From assembly GCF_000369505.1 (NCBI RefSeq), contig NZ_KB850055.1:558001-622000 (forward strand): 64,000 nt of DNA. Direction: 5' to 3'. The notes under the pieces are model-generated. The model did no database searches. It was not told the origin of the DNA and was given only the letters and a program-made list of their open reading frames with translations. How positions within the stretch are numbered: position 1 is the stretch's first letter; every line of letters begins with the position of its first letter. This document shows positions 51,738 through 60,872 of the stretch, one piece after another. This DNA comes from Acinetobacter sp. NIPH 298. GTDB taxonomy: Bacteria; Pseudomonadota; Gammaproteobacteria; Pseudomonadales; Moraxellaceae. The position numbers and the translations under genes were made by a program.

Positions 51738-52269
51738 TTCTAAATATCGTTTTACTTTCTTAAAACAGTTTACTTGTATTGCTGTGGCTGCATTATTTTC
51801 CAGTTCAAGCTTTGCTTTGCCGTCTGATCGTAATCAACAACTTTCTTTAGTTGCAGATCGTGCCACATACAATGATCGAACAGGTATCACAACTTATACG
51901 GGAAATGTTGTGATTGAACAGGGAACGATGAGACTTCAGGCAGATTCAATTATTGCTACCTTAAATAGTAAAAAAGAAATTCAGACCATTACGGCTAAAG
52001 GCCAACTGGCGAAATTTCAGCAGCAAATTGATACGAATAAGGGTTTAGCGCGCGGTGAAGCACAACAGATTGTTTATAATGCGGATACGGGTATTCTGAC
52101 TTTATCTGGAAAGGCCTATCTTTATCAGAATGGCTCAAGTATTCGTGGTGATAGCTTAAAATATAGTATGAATAAAGGCGATGTTGAGGCTCAAGGTTCT
52201 TCAACAAATCGTGTGCAAATTATTATTCCACCATCAAGTTCAAAAAGTTTTCCAGGGGCGCGTGATTAA
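51721..52269 (+). CDS. lptA: LPS periplasmic bridge protein LptA
   Basis: A 182-aa periplasmic protein. ATG 51721 (GAGGAAAGT ahead) gives a signal peptide ending in SSSFA. The OstA-type jellyroll follows: [26 protein letters not shown] and a repeat-like strand pattern [27 protein letters not shown]. It assembles into the bridge carrying LPS to LptDE. The stop overlaps the lptB ATG by one base. Confidence 0.92.
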   Translation: MRQALNSKYRFTFLKQFTCIAVAALFSSSSFALPSDRNQQLSLVADRATYNDRTGITTYTGNVVIEQGTMRLQADSIIATLNSKKEIQTITAKGQLAKFQQQIDTNKGLARGEAQQIVYNADTGILTLSGKAYLYQNGSSIRGDSLKYSMNKGDVEAQGSSTNRVQIIIPPSSSKSFPGARD

Positions 52270-53015
52270 TGGAACAATCGGTGCAACAACCACAAACTTT
52301 ATGTATTAAGCATCTAGCGAAAAACTATAGTAAACGTTGGGTGGTAAAAGATGTGTCTTTTACCATGCAAAGTGGGCAAATCGTAGGATTGCTTGGTCCG
52401 AATGGTGCGGGTAAAACGACGAGCTTTTATATGGTCGTTGGTTTGGTTCGGATGGATAAAGGCGAGATTCATTTAGATGATCTTGATTTATCTGATCTTG
52501 CCATGCATGAGCGTGCTCGTAAAGGAATTGGCTACTTACCTCAGGAAGCTTCGATCTTTAGAAAGTTGACCATTGCCGAAAACATTATGGCGATTTTGGA
52601 AACGCGTAAAGATTTGAATAAGCAGCAACGTCAGCAACGTCTGAATGAATTATTAAATGATTTCAAAATTAATCATATTAAAGATTCATTAGGCATGAGT
52701 GTTTCTGGTGGTGAGCGTCGTCGTGCCGAAATTGCACGTGCTTTGGCTGCTGACCCTAAATTTATGCTGCTGGATGAGCCATTTGCAGGTGTAGATCCTA
52801 TTTCTGTAGGTGATATTAAGGACATTATTCAGACCCTTAAAGACAGAGGAATTGGCGTACTCATTACGGATCATAATGTACGAGAAACGCTGGCAATTTG
52901 TGAAAAAGCCTATATCGTTAGTGAGGGGGCGGTGATTGCTGAAGGCACGCCGCAAGAAATCCTTGATAATGAGCAAGTACGTAAAGTTTATTTGGGTGAT
53001 GATTTTGTTGTTTAG
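52269..53015 (+). CDS. lptB: LPS export ABC ATPase LptB
   Basis: A 248-aa ATPase powering LPS extraction. Walker [16 protein letters not shown] (residues about 41-55), Q-loop YLPQEAS, signature [16 protein letters not shown], Walker [14 protein letters not shown] and switch His in ITDHNV are intact. It pairs with LptFG encoded elsewhere. End of the operon with a terminator after it. Confidence 0.96.
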   Translation: MEQSVQQPQTLCIKHLAKNYSKRWVVKDVSFTMQSGQIVGLLGPNGAGKTTSFYMVVGLVRMDKGEIHLDDLDLSDLAMHERARKGIGYLPQEASIFRKLTIAENIMAILETRKDLNKQQRQQRLNELLNDFKINHIKDSLGMSVSGGERRRAEIARALAADPKFMLLDEPFAGVDPISVGDIKDIIQTLKDRGIGVLITDHNVRETLAICEKAYIVSEGAVIAEGTPQEILDNEQVRKVYLGDDFVV

Positions 53016-53037
53016 ACAATAGATTTGAGCTTTGAAA

Positions 53038-53061
53038 AAGAACCTTCAGGGTTCTTTTTTT
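53038..53061 (+). terminator. Intrinsic terminator after lptB
   Basis: AAGAACC pairs with GGTTCTT across TTCAG, then seven T. Confidence 0.9.
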
Positions 53062-53320
53062 ATGCCAGTAGCAATCATCATGTTACGAGAAATTTGAATT
53101 TGACTGTGATCTGGTGTTTTTCTCCCTATTTCATTAATAAATATAAGTTTTTGGATTGGATGGTGCATGTACCATCCCCGTTGCATGATAAGAAAAGTGT
53201 GAACTAATTTACAAAAAACAAACACTTATCCGTCGAGAAATTGGCATTTGAAACGTGGTGTTTTCTACAAAAATAAGAGTAGAATGAAGACGCTTTGAAC
53301 GATAATTACATGACAAGAAT
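53062..53320. other. Gene-free gap before the type I secretion operon
   Basis: No coding frame or strong hairpin is seen. TAGAAT (53280-53285) could be a -10 for the operon but has no clear -35. Confidence 0.45.
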
Positions 53321-54856
53321 ATGAGCATTAATAAAGATATAGATATAGATGAAGGATCACGTAAAACATGTATAGATCTAAAGTGGCTATTTTGTATAGC
53401 AACTTTATCTGTACCCGTTACACATGCCTCAACGCCAAGCGAACAGTATCATTCTCTCAAGAATAATTTGTCTCAGCTATTTACGCCTAAAAGTAATGAT
53501 GAGTTTAAAACTGCAAGTATGCAGAAGTTGAGCAATTTTTCACCTCATTCATCGCCTACTGAATTACCTGTCGTTGGATCTGGTCGTCCAATGGATGTTG
53601 TTCCTACTGCATTATGGGAGAACCAAAACAAAACTTTAAAAGATGCCATACAAATTGCAGTTCAGCGCAATCCTGAAATTTCACAAACCCTAGCAACTTT
53701 AGCCGCACAGAATGCCAATATAGATGTAGCGAAAGCAGGGTTTTATCCACAAATTTCAGGGGGCGTGAATACAGGTGATTTGACGAGAAAGGGGGAGCGA
53801 GGTCGACAAGTATTAGCTTTAAATGCTTCTCAAATGCTGTATGACTTTGGGAAGGTGAAGTCTGGCGTTACCACCGAACAAGCAAAATTAGTGATAGAAC
53901 AAGCGAATGTTTTAGTTAAAATTGATGATATCTCGCTGGATGTAACACAAACGATTATTAATATTCAGCGTTATCAAAAGCTCATAAGAATTGCCAATCA
54001 GCGGATTGCTGGGGTTAAACGTATTCAGGAAATGGCGAACTTAAGAGCAAATGCAGGGATTAGTAGTCAGGCAGATCCTGTCCAAGCACAATCATATTTG
54101 CAATCAGCTCAATCAGCGTTGATTGCACAACAATCATTACTCAGTCAGTTTCAACAACATCTTTATACATTATTAGGTTTTGATGCGCGTAATGTTCAAT
54201 GGGCGATTACAGATGATTTTATTAAACAATCTGATTTATATGTAGAGCCACAATTTAATACCATTCCGCAAATGATTGCAGCGCAGGCTGGAATTGAGGT
54301 TGCGCGTAGTCAGAAAATACAAACCAAAGTCAGTAATTATCCAACATTGGCTGTAAAAGGTGAGTTAAGCCAAGCATTACATGGGCGCAATCCAAACAAT
54401 GATAAAAATGGTGGCTTTGATAGCGCGATTATGTTGGAAGCAAGTAGCCAATTTTATCAAGGCGGTGCGACATCTTCGAGAATTAGAGCCGCTAGTTTTG
54501 CTGAAGAAGCGGCAAAAGCACAGGTAAATACAGTTTACTTAAATGTGCTGGATCAGATCAGAACCAGTCGAGAGCAAATTGAAAATAAGCAACGTCAAAT
54601 GCAAGTGTTAGCAGGACAACAAGCAACCACTGTACGGACACGTGAGCTTTATCAGGAACAATATAAATTGGGAACTCGTACGCTGGTCGATTTACTTAAT
54701 GCAGAACAAGCCATTCATAGTGCAAACACAGAAGTCGAAATAGCACGTTATGATATTTACAGTAGTATCGCTCAATATATTGCAGCCACAGGCCGTTCTC
54801 GCCAAGCCTATGACCTGAATAATATAAAAATTCAAGGGTTTGAGGTGCAACAATGA
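53321..54856 (+). CDS. TolC-family outer-membrane channel of a type I secretion system
   Basis: A 511-aa outer-membrane channel protein. An N-terminal extension with signal-like segment (LKWLFCIATLSVPVTHAS) precedes two TolC repeats, each of long helices and short strands (LKDAIQIAVQRNPEISQTLATL, then QEQYKLGTRTLVDLLNAEQAI near residues 445-470). It forms the exit duct for the ABC exporter encoded next. It overlaps the next gene by four bases. Such channels serve large adhesins in LapBCE-type systems. Confidence 0.88.
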   Translation: MSINKDIDIDEGSRKTCIDLKWLFCIATLSVPVTHASTPSEQYHSLKNNLSQLFTPKSNDEFKTASMQKLSNFSPHSSPTELPVVGSGRPMDVVPTALWENQNKTLKDAIQIAVQRNPEISQTLATLAAQNANIDVAKAGFYPQISGGVNTGDLTRKGERGRQVLALNASQMLYDFGKVKSGVTTEQAKLVIEQANVLVKIDDISLDVTQTIINIQRYQKLIRIANQRIAGVKRIQEMANLRANAGISSQADPVQAQSYLQSAQSALIAQQSLLSQFQQHLYTLLGFDARNVQWAITDDFIKQSDLYVEPQFNTIPQMIAAQAGIEVARSQKIQTKVSNYPTLAVKGELSQALHGRNPNNDKNGGFDSAIMLEASSQFYQGGATSSRIRAASFAEEAAKAQVNTVYLNVLDQIRTSREQIENKQRQMQVLAGQQATTVRTRELYQEQYKLGTRTLVDLLNAEQAIHSANTEVEIARYDIYSSIAQYIAATGRSRQAYDLNNIKIQGFEVQQ

Positions 54857-56976
54857 TGACAAAAATAGATTACCAACCTTGGCTACAGGCAATATTAACC
54901 ATTGCCAAGCATTATCGGATTGAGCCTTCGGAAGAGCGTGTCCGCTTACAGTTAGACTGGAATCAAAATCAGAATCTTGATGAGGTTTTGACGTTGATCA
55001 GTCGGCAAATTGGGCTCACTTTACGCAGAGTAAAATTCAGCAATGATGTCATTAACCCGTGGCGCTTACCGATATTAGTCGAACTTGCCGATGGCCAAGT
55101 GGGGGTCATTGATAAAGCAGATGGCTCTGGGCATGTCAGTATTCAACTCAGTGGTGATCAAGGTTTATCACAAAAGTTCGCAGTAGGCGCTTTAAAACAT
55201 ATTGTAAAAAGTGTGTATATTTTACGCCCTGAGCAGTCCGTTCCTGATGCACGTATTGATGAGTATATTAAGCCCTATAAGCCAAGCTGGTTTTGGTCAA
55301 TCGTTTTAAGTGATTGGAAGCGTTATATCGATATTATGTTTGCATCTTTGATTGCAAATGTTTTGGCATTGGCGACCATCGTTTTCTCAATGCAAGTCTA
55401 TGACCGTGTTGTTCCTTCACAGTCGATACCTACACTTTGGGTGCTTGCTGGTGGTGTACTGATTGCAGCAATCTTTGAGTTTGTTCTGCGTATTTCGCGT
55501 GTTTATATCTCTGATATTATTGGGAAGCGTGCAGATCTACGTATTTCTGATCGGGTGTTTGGTCATGCATTAAGAATCAAAAATAGCGAGCGCTCGAAGT
55601 CAACGGGAACCTTCATATCTCAGATTCGTGAATTGGAAGGGGTGCGAGAACTTGTCACTTCAACCACGATGGGTGCGATTGCGGATCTTCCTTTCTTCTT
55701 TTTATTCTTGTTTATCTTTGCAATTATTGGCGGAAACTTATTTTGGGTCATGTTGTTGATCGTACCGCTAATGATTTTGCCTGCAATCTTGGTACAAAAG
55801 AAGCTAGCTAAACTTGCACAAGAAGGTATGCGTGAATCCTCAATTCGTAATGCAATTTTGGTTGAGGCTGTACAAGGGATTGAAGATATTAAACTATTAC
55901 GTGCAGAGTCTCGTTTCCAAAATCAGTGGAATCATATGAATGAGATTTCTGCTGATATCAGTATGCAACAACGTAAAATTGTTGGTGTACTGACAGCTTG
56001 GACGCAGAAGCTACAAGGGCTTACTTATGCCATTGTAGTACTGGTTGGGTGTTTTGCTGTGATGGAAGGTGAAATGACCACAGGTGCGCTGGTTGCTTGT
56101 TCAATTTTATCATCACGGATGTTGGCACCAATATCACAGATCACAGGTATTCTTGGTCGTTTTCAACAAGCCAAAGTGGCAAAGCAAAGTTTAGATGAAT
56201 TGATGCAGCGCCCAGTTGATCAAGCTGATCATGCACATTTGGTACATAAAGAAGTATTACATGGTGATTATGAGCTGAAAAATGTGGTATTCCAGTATGG
56301 TGAAGATGATCCTCGACCAAGCTTGGCGATTCCAAAATTAAAGATTCGGGCGGGTGAGCGAATTGCTATTCTCGGTCGAAATGGCGCTGGTAAATCAACG
56401 TTATTGCAAATTCTCTCTGCAATGCAGACTCCAAATTCAGGTTCGGTACACTTAGATGATTTGGATATGAGTTTGATTGACCCTGCTGATGTCCGTCGTG
56501 ATATGGGTTTACTCAACCAGAACGCCTATCTTTTCTATGGAACCATTCGTGAAAACTTAACTTTAGGTGCGCCGTTGGCACGCGATGAAGATCTTTTAAA
56601 AGCTTTAAAAGTAACAGGTGCATTGAGTTTCGTTCAAGAAAAGAAAGAAGGTTTGGATCATCTGGTTTTAGAGGGGGGCGTGGGCTTTTCTGGTGGGCAA
56701 AGACAAGCATTGTTGCTCGCAAGATTATTAGTCCGTGAGCCGAATATTTTGCTACTCGATGAACCGACTGCAGCGATTGATGATGTCGCAGAAAAACAAT
56801 TGATAGATCATTTAAAGGGGTGGCTGGGCTATCGTACTTTAATCGTCGCGACACATCGCCGAGCGGTGTTGGAATTGGTTGATCGTATTATTGTGATGAA
56901 TGATGGCAAAATTGTCATGGATGGACCTGCTGATAAAGTCTTGCAGCAATCATCGGCAAAACAAAAAATAGTTTAA
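54853..56976 (+). CDS. Type I secretion ABC transporter, LapB-like with inactive C39-like domain
   Basis: A 707-aa exporter. Residues 1-130 are a C39 peptidase-like domain with no catalytic Cys, as in LapB-type transporters that hold the substrate instead of cutting it. Membrane segments follow (about 160-420, including ANVLALATIVFSMQVYDRVVP). The ATPase has Walker A GRNGAGKST, signature FSGGQRQALLLARLL and Walker B LLLDEPTAAID. Starts at ATG 54853 overlapping the channel gene. Substrate presumably a giant RTX/Bap-type adhesin, not encoded here. Confidence 0.92.
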   Translation: MMTKIDYQPWLQAILTIAKHYRIEPSEERVRLQLDWNQNQNLDEVLTLISRQIGLTLRRVKFSNDVINPWRLPILVELADGQVGVIDKADGSGHVSIQLSGDQGLSQKFAVGALKHIVKSVYILRPEQSVPDARIDEYIKPYKPSWFWSIVLSDWKRYIDIMFASLIANVLALATIVFSMQVYDRVVPSQSIPTLWVLAGGVLIAAIFEFVLRISRVYISDIIGKRADLRISDRVFGHALRIKNSERSKSTGTFISQIRELEGVRELVTSTTMGAIADLPFFFLFLFIFAIIGGNLFWVMLLIVPLMILPAILVQKKLAKLAQEGMRESSIRNAILVEAVQGIEDIKLLRAESRFQNQWNHMNEISADISMQQRKIVGVLTAWTQKLQGLTYAIVVLVGCFAVMEGEMTTGALVACSILSSRMLAPISQITGILGRFQQAKVAKQSLDELMQRPVDQADHAHLVHKEVLHGDYELKNVVFQYGEDDPRPSLAIPKLKIRAGERIAILGRNGAGKSTLLQILSAMQTPNSGSVHLDDLDMSLIDPADVRRDMGLLNQNAYLFYGTIRENLTLGAPLARDEDLLKALKVTGALSFVQEKKEGLDHLVLEGGVGFSGGQRQALLLARLLVREPNILLLDEPTAAIDDVAEKQLIDHLKGWLGYRTLIVATHRRAVLELVDRIIVMNDGKIVMDGPADKVLQQSSAKQKIV

Positions 56977-56996
56977 TAAAATAAAGAGGATAATTC

Positions 56997-58187
56997 ATGA
57001 GTGAGCAAGAACAAACCAGCAGTCGTCCCATGAATGTGAGTTACAAGGAACCGAAGTTACCTGGTTCATCGGTTATTGTATGGTTAATTGGGATTGGTTT
57101 AGTGATATTGCTCGTGTGGGCATGGGCATTTAGTTTAGAAGAAGTATCGACAGGTACGGGTAAAGTTGTTCCTTCTTCAAAAGAGCAAACCATTCAATCA
57201 CTTGAAGGGGGGATTTTAACTAAACTCGCTGTTAGAGAAGGCGATATCGTTGAAAAAGGACAAATACTAGCGCAGTTAGATCCGACACGTCTTGCTTCAA
57301 ATGTGGGAGAGTCACAATCTTTATTGAGTTCTGCACAAGCGACAGCAGCGCGTTTACGTGCCGAAGTCAGTAATACTGCTTTGGTTTTTCCAGAAGAAGT
57401 TTTAAAAGAACCTAAACTCATAAAAGAAGAAACAGCACTTTATTATTCACGTCGCATGAATTTAGAGGAGGCTATTTCAGGTAATCAACAAGCACTTAAA
57501 TTGGTGCAACAAGAATTGGCTATGACTGAGCCGTTGGTTGCAAAAGGTGCGGCCAGTGAAGTTGAAGTGTTGCGTTTAAAGCGTGAAGCAAATGATTTAC
57601 AAAATAGAATCAATGATATTCGTAATCAATATTATGTAAAAGCACGTGAGGAGTTATCAAAAGCCAATACCGATATTCAAACCCAACTACAAGTGGTCAA
57701 AGGAAGAAGTGATAGCTTACAACGTGCTGTATTTAGAGCGCCTGTGCGTGGTGTAGTGAAAGAGATTGATGTCACGACTGAAGGTGGTGTCATTCCTCAA
57801 AATGGTAAGTTGATGACGATTGTGCCATTAGAGGATAAATTATTAATTGAAGCACGTATTTCGCCACGTGATATTGCCTTTATTCATCCAAATCAAGAAG
57901 CTTTGGTAAAAATTACGGCTTATGATTATGCAGTGTATGGTGGGCTAGAAGGTAAAGTTACCACGATTTCACCAGATACCATTCGTGATGAAGTGAAGCA
58001 AGATCAGTTTTATTATCGTGTTTATATTCGGACAGATTCAGATCGACTTTATAACAAAGCGGGTACCGCATTCGATATTACCCCTGGTATGGTGGCTACT
58101 GTAGATATTCGGACTGGACAAAAAACCATTATGGATTATTTGCTTAAACCATTTAATAAAGCCAAAGAAGCATTACGTGAACGATAG
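56997..58187 (+). CDS. HlyD-family membrane fusion protein of the type I secretion system
   Basis: A 396-aa adaptor joining the inner-membrane transporter and the outer channel. One membrane segment (residues 25-45, VIVWLIGIGLVILLVWAWAF), the HlyD motif GKVVPSSKEQTIQSLEGGIL, a long helical hairpin (95-235), and a lipoyl/barrel half with FRAPVRGVVKEIDVTTEGGVI. Third gene of the operon, 20 bases after the transporter. A similar TolC-HlyB-HlyD set is described in A. nosocomialis M2. Confidence 0.92.
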   Translation: MSEQEQTSSRPMNVSYKEPKLPGSSVIVWLIGIGLVILLVWAWAFSLEEVSTGTGKVVPSSKEQTIQSLEGGILTKLAVREGDIVEKGQILAQLDPTRLASNVGESQSLLSSAQATAARLRAEVSNTALVFPEEVLKEPKLIKEETALYYSRRMNLEEAISGNQQALKLVQQELAMTEPLVAKGAASEVEVLRLKREANDLQNRINDIRNQYYVKAREELSKANTDIQTQLQVVKGRSDSLQRAVFRAPVRGVVKEIDVTTEGGVIPQNGKLMTIVPLEDKLLIEARISPRDIAFIHPNQEALVKITAYDYAVYGGLEGKVTTISPDTIRDEVKQDQFYYRVYIRTDSDRLYNKAGTAFDITPGMVATVDIRTGQKTIMDYLLKPFNKAKEALRER

Positions 58188-58341
58188 TTTCTGCTGATTT
58201 GAAACCTTTATCGTCGGGTGTGGTGATAATCAGTCATCACACCCATTTTTTATAATGGAATGTCAACAGACCCTATCATAGCGCCCTACATCGCGCCAGA
58301 AAATTGCTATAATCATTTTTTAAAGTTTGTATTTATGTTTT

Positions 58342-58926
58342 ATGCCATTCACCATTGCCAATTCGGTAACTTTTGAAGAAGAAATTAAAAAAAGTCGTTT
58401 CCAAGCGATTGCAGCGATTGTTGAAAATGAGCAGCAGGTCAAAAACTTTTTAGAAGAAGTGAAAGATCCATCGACGACACATCAATGTTGGGCATGGAAG
58501 ATTGGACATCATGTTCGATTTAATGATGATGGTGAACCTTCTGGCACCGCAGGACGTCCGATTTTAGCAACCATCGAAGGAAATGATTTGACCAATGTGA
58601 TTGTATTGGTCAATCGTTGGTATGGTGGTATTAAGCTTGGTACGGGGGGGTTAGTTCGTGCTTATGGTGGTTGCGCTGGACAATGTTTGCTATTGGCTGA
58701 AAAAATTGAGCTGATTGAGAAAAAACAGATTCAATTGAGTTGCCTATTTAATGAATGGGCAATTATTCAATATGAGCTTATGCAGCAACACATCGAATAC
58801 CAAGAAAGTTATAGCGAAAATGGTGTTTTCATTGAGGCACGGCTACAAATTCATCAAATTGAACCTTTAAGACAAAAACTTCAAGATGTTACTAGAGGGC
58901 GTGAGCATTTGCATGTTGAAGATTAG
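58342..58926 (+). CDS. yigZ: YigZ/IMPACT family protein
   Basis: A 194-aa protein of the IMPACT family. The N-terminal UPF0029 domain has KKSRFQAIA, THQCWAWKIG, NDDGEPSGTAGRPIL and NRWYGGIKLGTGGLVRAY; the C-terminal domain is DUF1949-like (residues 130-194). Eukaryotic IMPACT acts in translation control; the bacterial role is not settled. ATG 58342 is used in place of an upstream TTG. Its last nine codons (GREHLHVED, then TAG) lie in the first copy of the 81-bp tandem repeat, so the array shares the gene's end. Confidence 0.9.
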   Translation: MPFTIANSVTFEEEIKKSRFQAIAAIVENEQQVKNFLEEVKDPSTTHQCWAWKIGHHVRFNDDGEPSGTAGRPILATIEGNDLTNVIVLVNRWYGGIKLGTGGLVRAYGGCAGQCLLLAEKIELIEKKQIQLSCLFNEWAIIQYELMQQHIEYQESYSENGVFIEARLQIHQIEPLRQKLQDVTRGREHLHVED

Positions 58927-59160
58927 AATTTATAAGCCCTCTCTTGCGAGCTTGCGGAACGGTGTTCCTCGCTCTCAGGGCGTGAGCATTTGCATGTTGA
59001 AGATTAGAATTTATAAGCCCTCTCTTGCGAGCTTACGGAACTGTGTTCCTCGCTCTCAGGGCGTGAGCATCTACATGTTGAAGATTAGAATTTACAAGCC
59101 CTCTCTTGCGAGCTTGTGGAACGGTGTTCCTCGCTCTCAGGGCGTGAGCAATTGAAAGTT
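58897..59160 (+). repeat. Tandem 81-bp repeat (3 full copies and a partial) including the yigZ 3' end
   Basis: Units start at 58897, 58978, 59059 and a short fourth at 59140. Each contains the last nine codons and stop of yigZ, then a nested hairpin: GCCCT/AGGGC outer, GCGAG/CTCGC middle, GGAAC/GTTCC inner. Copies differ by a few bases; in copy 3 a Leu codon changes TTG to CTA without altering the encoded peptide. The hairpin has the look of a REP-type element. Confidence 0.93.
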
Positions 59161-59179
59161 GTAGGGAGGCAAGAACTTG

Positions 59180-59794
59180 ATGAATGATCCTTTATTAAAA
59201 TATAGAGAGCAGCATAAACATCGTCTCAATTATATGCCGTGGTTATATTGGTCGCTCAAGCCTAAACAACGTGAATGGGCTGACGCATGGCAAGCTGAAT
59301 ATCAAGCGTATTTGATGGAAATGGAAACAGTTGAGATTGGTCAGAATTGTTTTATTTCACCATTGGCACATATTTTTGCTGAGCCTGGACGCAAAATTAC
59401 CATTGGTGATAATACTTTCATTGCCGCTGATTGTACCTTGCATGGTCCTTTAGTTATTGGCAATGAGGTTGCAATAAATCATCACTGTATTTTGGATGGT
59501 GGGCGAGCAGGGATTCAACTACACGATCAAGTTAGAATAGCGGCTTATAGCCATTTATATGCTTTTGATCATGGGATGGCATTGGACCGTCCCATCTATC
59601 AGCAACCCGTGACATCAAAGGGTATTGAGATCGGCAAAGATGTTTGGTTAGGAGCGCATGTCGGGATCAAAGATGGGGTCAAAATCGGAAACCATGCTGT
59701 GATTGGGATGAATAGTATGGTGACCAAAGATATTGAAGATTATGCCATTGTGGCAGGGAATCCAGCAAAATTGATTCGTTATAGAACTGAATGA
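59180..59794 (+). CDS. Hexapeptide-repeat acyltransferase (left-handed beta helix)
   Basis: A 204-aa protein with an N-terminal helical region (LNYMPWLYWSLKPKQREWADAWQ) and hexapeptide repeats from about residue 60: IGQNCFISPLAHIF, IGDNTFIAADCTLHG, IGNEVAINHHCILDGG, then VWLGAHVGIKDGVKIGNHAVIG. The His in the YAFDHG segment is a likely catalytic residue, as in maltose/galactoside acetyltransferases. Acceptor unknown. ATG 59180 has GGGAGG upstream; a TTG one codon before is an alternative. Follows the repeat array. Confidence 0.82.
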   Translation: MNDPLLKYREQHKHRLNYMPWLYWSLKPKQREWADAWQAEYQAYLMEMETVEIGQNCFISPLAHIFAEPGRKITIGDNTFIAADCTLHGPLVIGNEVAINHHCILDGGRAGIQLHDQVRIAAYSHLYAFDHGMALDRPIYQQPVTSKGIEIGKDVWLGAHVGIKDGVKIGNHAVIGMNSMVTKDIEDYAIVAGNPAKLIRYRTE

Positions 59795-59910
59795 AAAGCA
59801 TTAAAAAGCGTATGAGATTCTATACATAAATTTAACCTATCCTGCTTTTATCTGTGTTAAGTTAAAAATAAGTAGAAGACCTAAGGTGTCAAACCTAAAG
59901 AGAGGCCAAC

Positions 59911-60753
59911 ATGAATCGCGTAATTGCATGTATTGATTCTTCACCTTGTATTGATGCTGTGGCTGAGGCTGCAGTTTGGGTTGCGAAACAAACGCAAAGA
60001 GAATTAGTGCTGTTGCAAATCTTGGACTATTATCCTGCAAGCTATCATTTAGGTGAAATCAGCGGTGTGATTGGCTTTGAGAGTAATGCCATGTTGCTCA
60101 AAGAGCTTGCTGAGTTAGAGCAAAAGCAAAGTGAGTTAGCACTCGATTATAGTAATAACCTGCTCAATCATATTTCAGAGTTAATCGAGAAACAATACGG
60201 TTTAACCAGCAGCAAAATTCAAGAAAAAGGCGATTTTCTTGAACAAAGTTTTAATCTTCTGCATGAAAATGACGTGGTGATTATTGGGCGTGTTGGCGAG
60301 CGTGCCGCAGAGAAAAATAAACCAATTGGTAGTAATGTTGAGAACTTCATACGTGGTGCAAATTGTACCGTAATAACGGTTGGAGAGCATTTTGAACCAC
60401 CTAGACGTTTTATTTTTGCATACGAGTATTCACCAACCTGTCAGAAAATGTTGCAGCGGATCGCTCAAAGTGATTTGTTGAAAAAGCTACAATGCCATCT
60501 GCTTTATGTCGGTGATCATCCCGAAATGTTAACTGAGCCTGCAAAGTATTTAACGGATGCTGGCTTAGATGTAATGCCTGTTTATCGTTATGGTGATGTG
60601 GCTCAGAATATTTTGGAATATCAAAGAGAACATAATGTGCAGTTAATTGTTTTAGGTGCTTTTAGCCATAGTAAAATTCATCAATTTTTCTTAGGCAGCA
60701 TTACAACCTCTATATTTAGAAATGCAAATGTACCGTTATTGGTGGCTAAGTAA
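59911..60753 (+). CDS. Tandem universal stress protein
   Basis: A 280-aa protein with two Usp domains, residues about 1-150 and 155-280. Nucleotide-binding glycines are seen in IIGRVGERAAEKNKPIGSNVENF (first domain) and VLGAFSHSKIHQFFLGSIT (second). The first domain is the better match to the ATP-binding type (G-x2-G then GS). These soluble proteins rise in stress; no partner is implied by neighbours. AGAGAGGCC precedes ATG 59911. Convergent with the next gene across an unusual inverted repeat. Confidence 0.86.
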   Translation: MNRVIACIDSSPCIDAVAEAAVWVAKQTQRELVLLQILDYYPASYHLGEISGVIGFESNAMLLKELAELEQKQSELALDYSNNLLNHISELIEKQYGLTSSKIQEKGDFLEQSFNLLHENDVVIIGRVGERAAEKNKPIGSNVENFIRGANCTVITVGEHFEPPRRFIFAYEYSPTCQKMLQRIAQSDLLKKLQCHLLYVGDHPEMLTEPAKYLTDAGLDVMPVYRYGDVAQNILEYQREHNVQLIVLGAFSHSKIHQFFLGSITTSIFRNANVPLLVAK

Positions 60754-60762
60754 TTCATTTTA

Positions 60763-60805
60763 TTCCATATAGTTATCCGCAAATACTGTGGATAACTATA
60801 TGGAA
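60763..60805. repeat. 16-bp perfect inverted repeat carrying DnaA-box-like sequences
   Basis: TTCCATATAGTTATCC (60763-60778) and GGATAACTATATGGAA (60790-60805) are perfect arms around an 11-base loop. The minus strand has a consensus DnaA box TTATCCACA (60787-60795) and the plus strand the near match TTATCCGCA (60773-60781). It lies between convergent genes and lacks a T run. Confidence 0.75.
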
Positions 60806-60872
60806 AAGCACTTTGTATATTTGTATGTGTTTGATATTTAGTAATTAAAAAAATCAGTTCGTTTTTTGATCT

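Noticed and set aside
58886-59155. Open frame reading three near-identical 27-residue repeats after yigZ
   Set aside because: It is the 81-bp tandem repeat read out of frame with yigZ. It has no ribosome site and exists only because the unit length is a multiple of three.
58897-59160. CRISPR-like array
   Set aside because: Units are directly joined with no unique spacers, the repeat is 81 bp and contains coding sequence.
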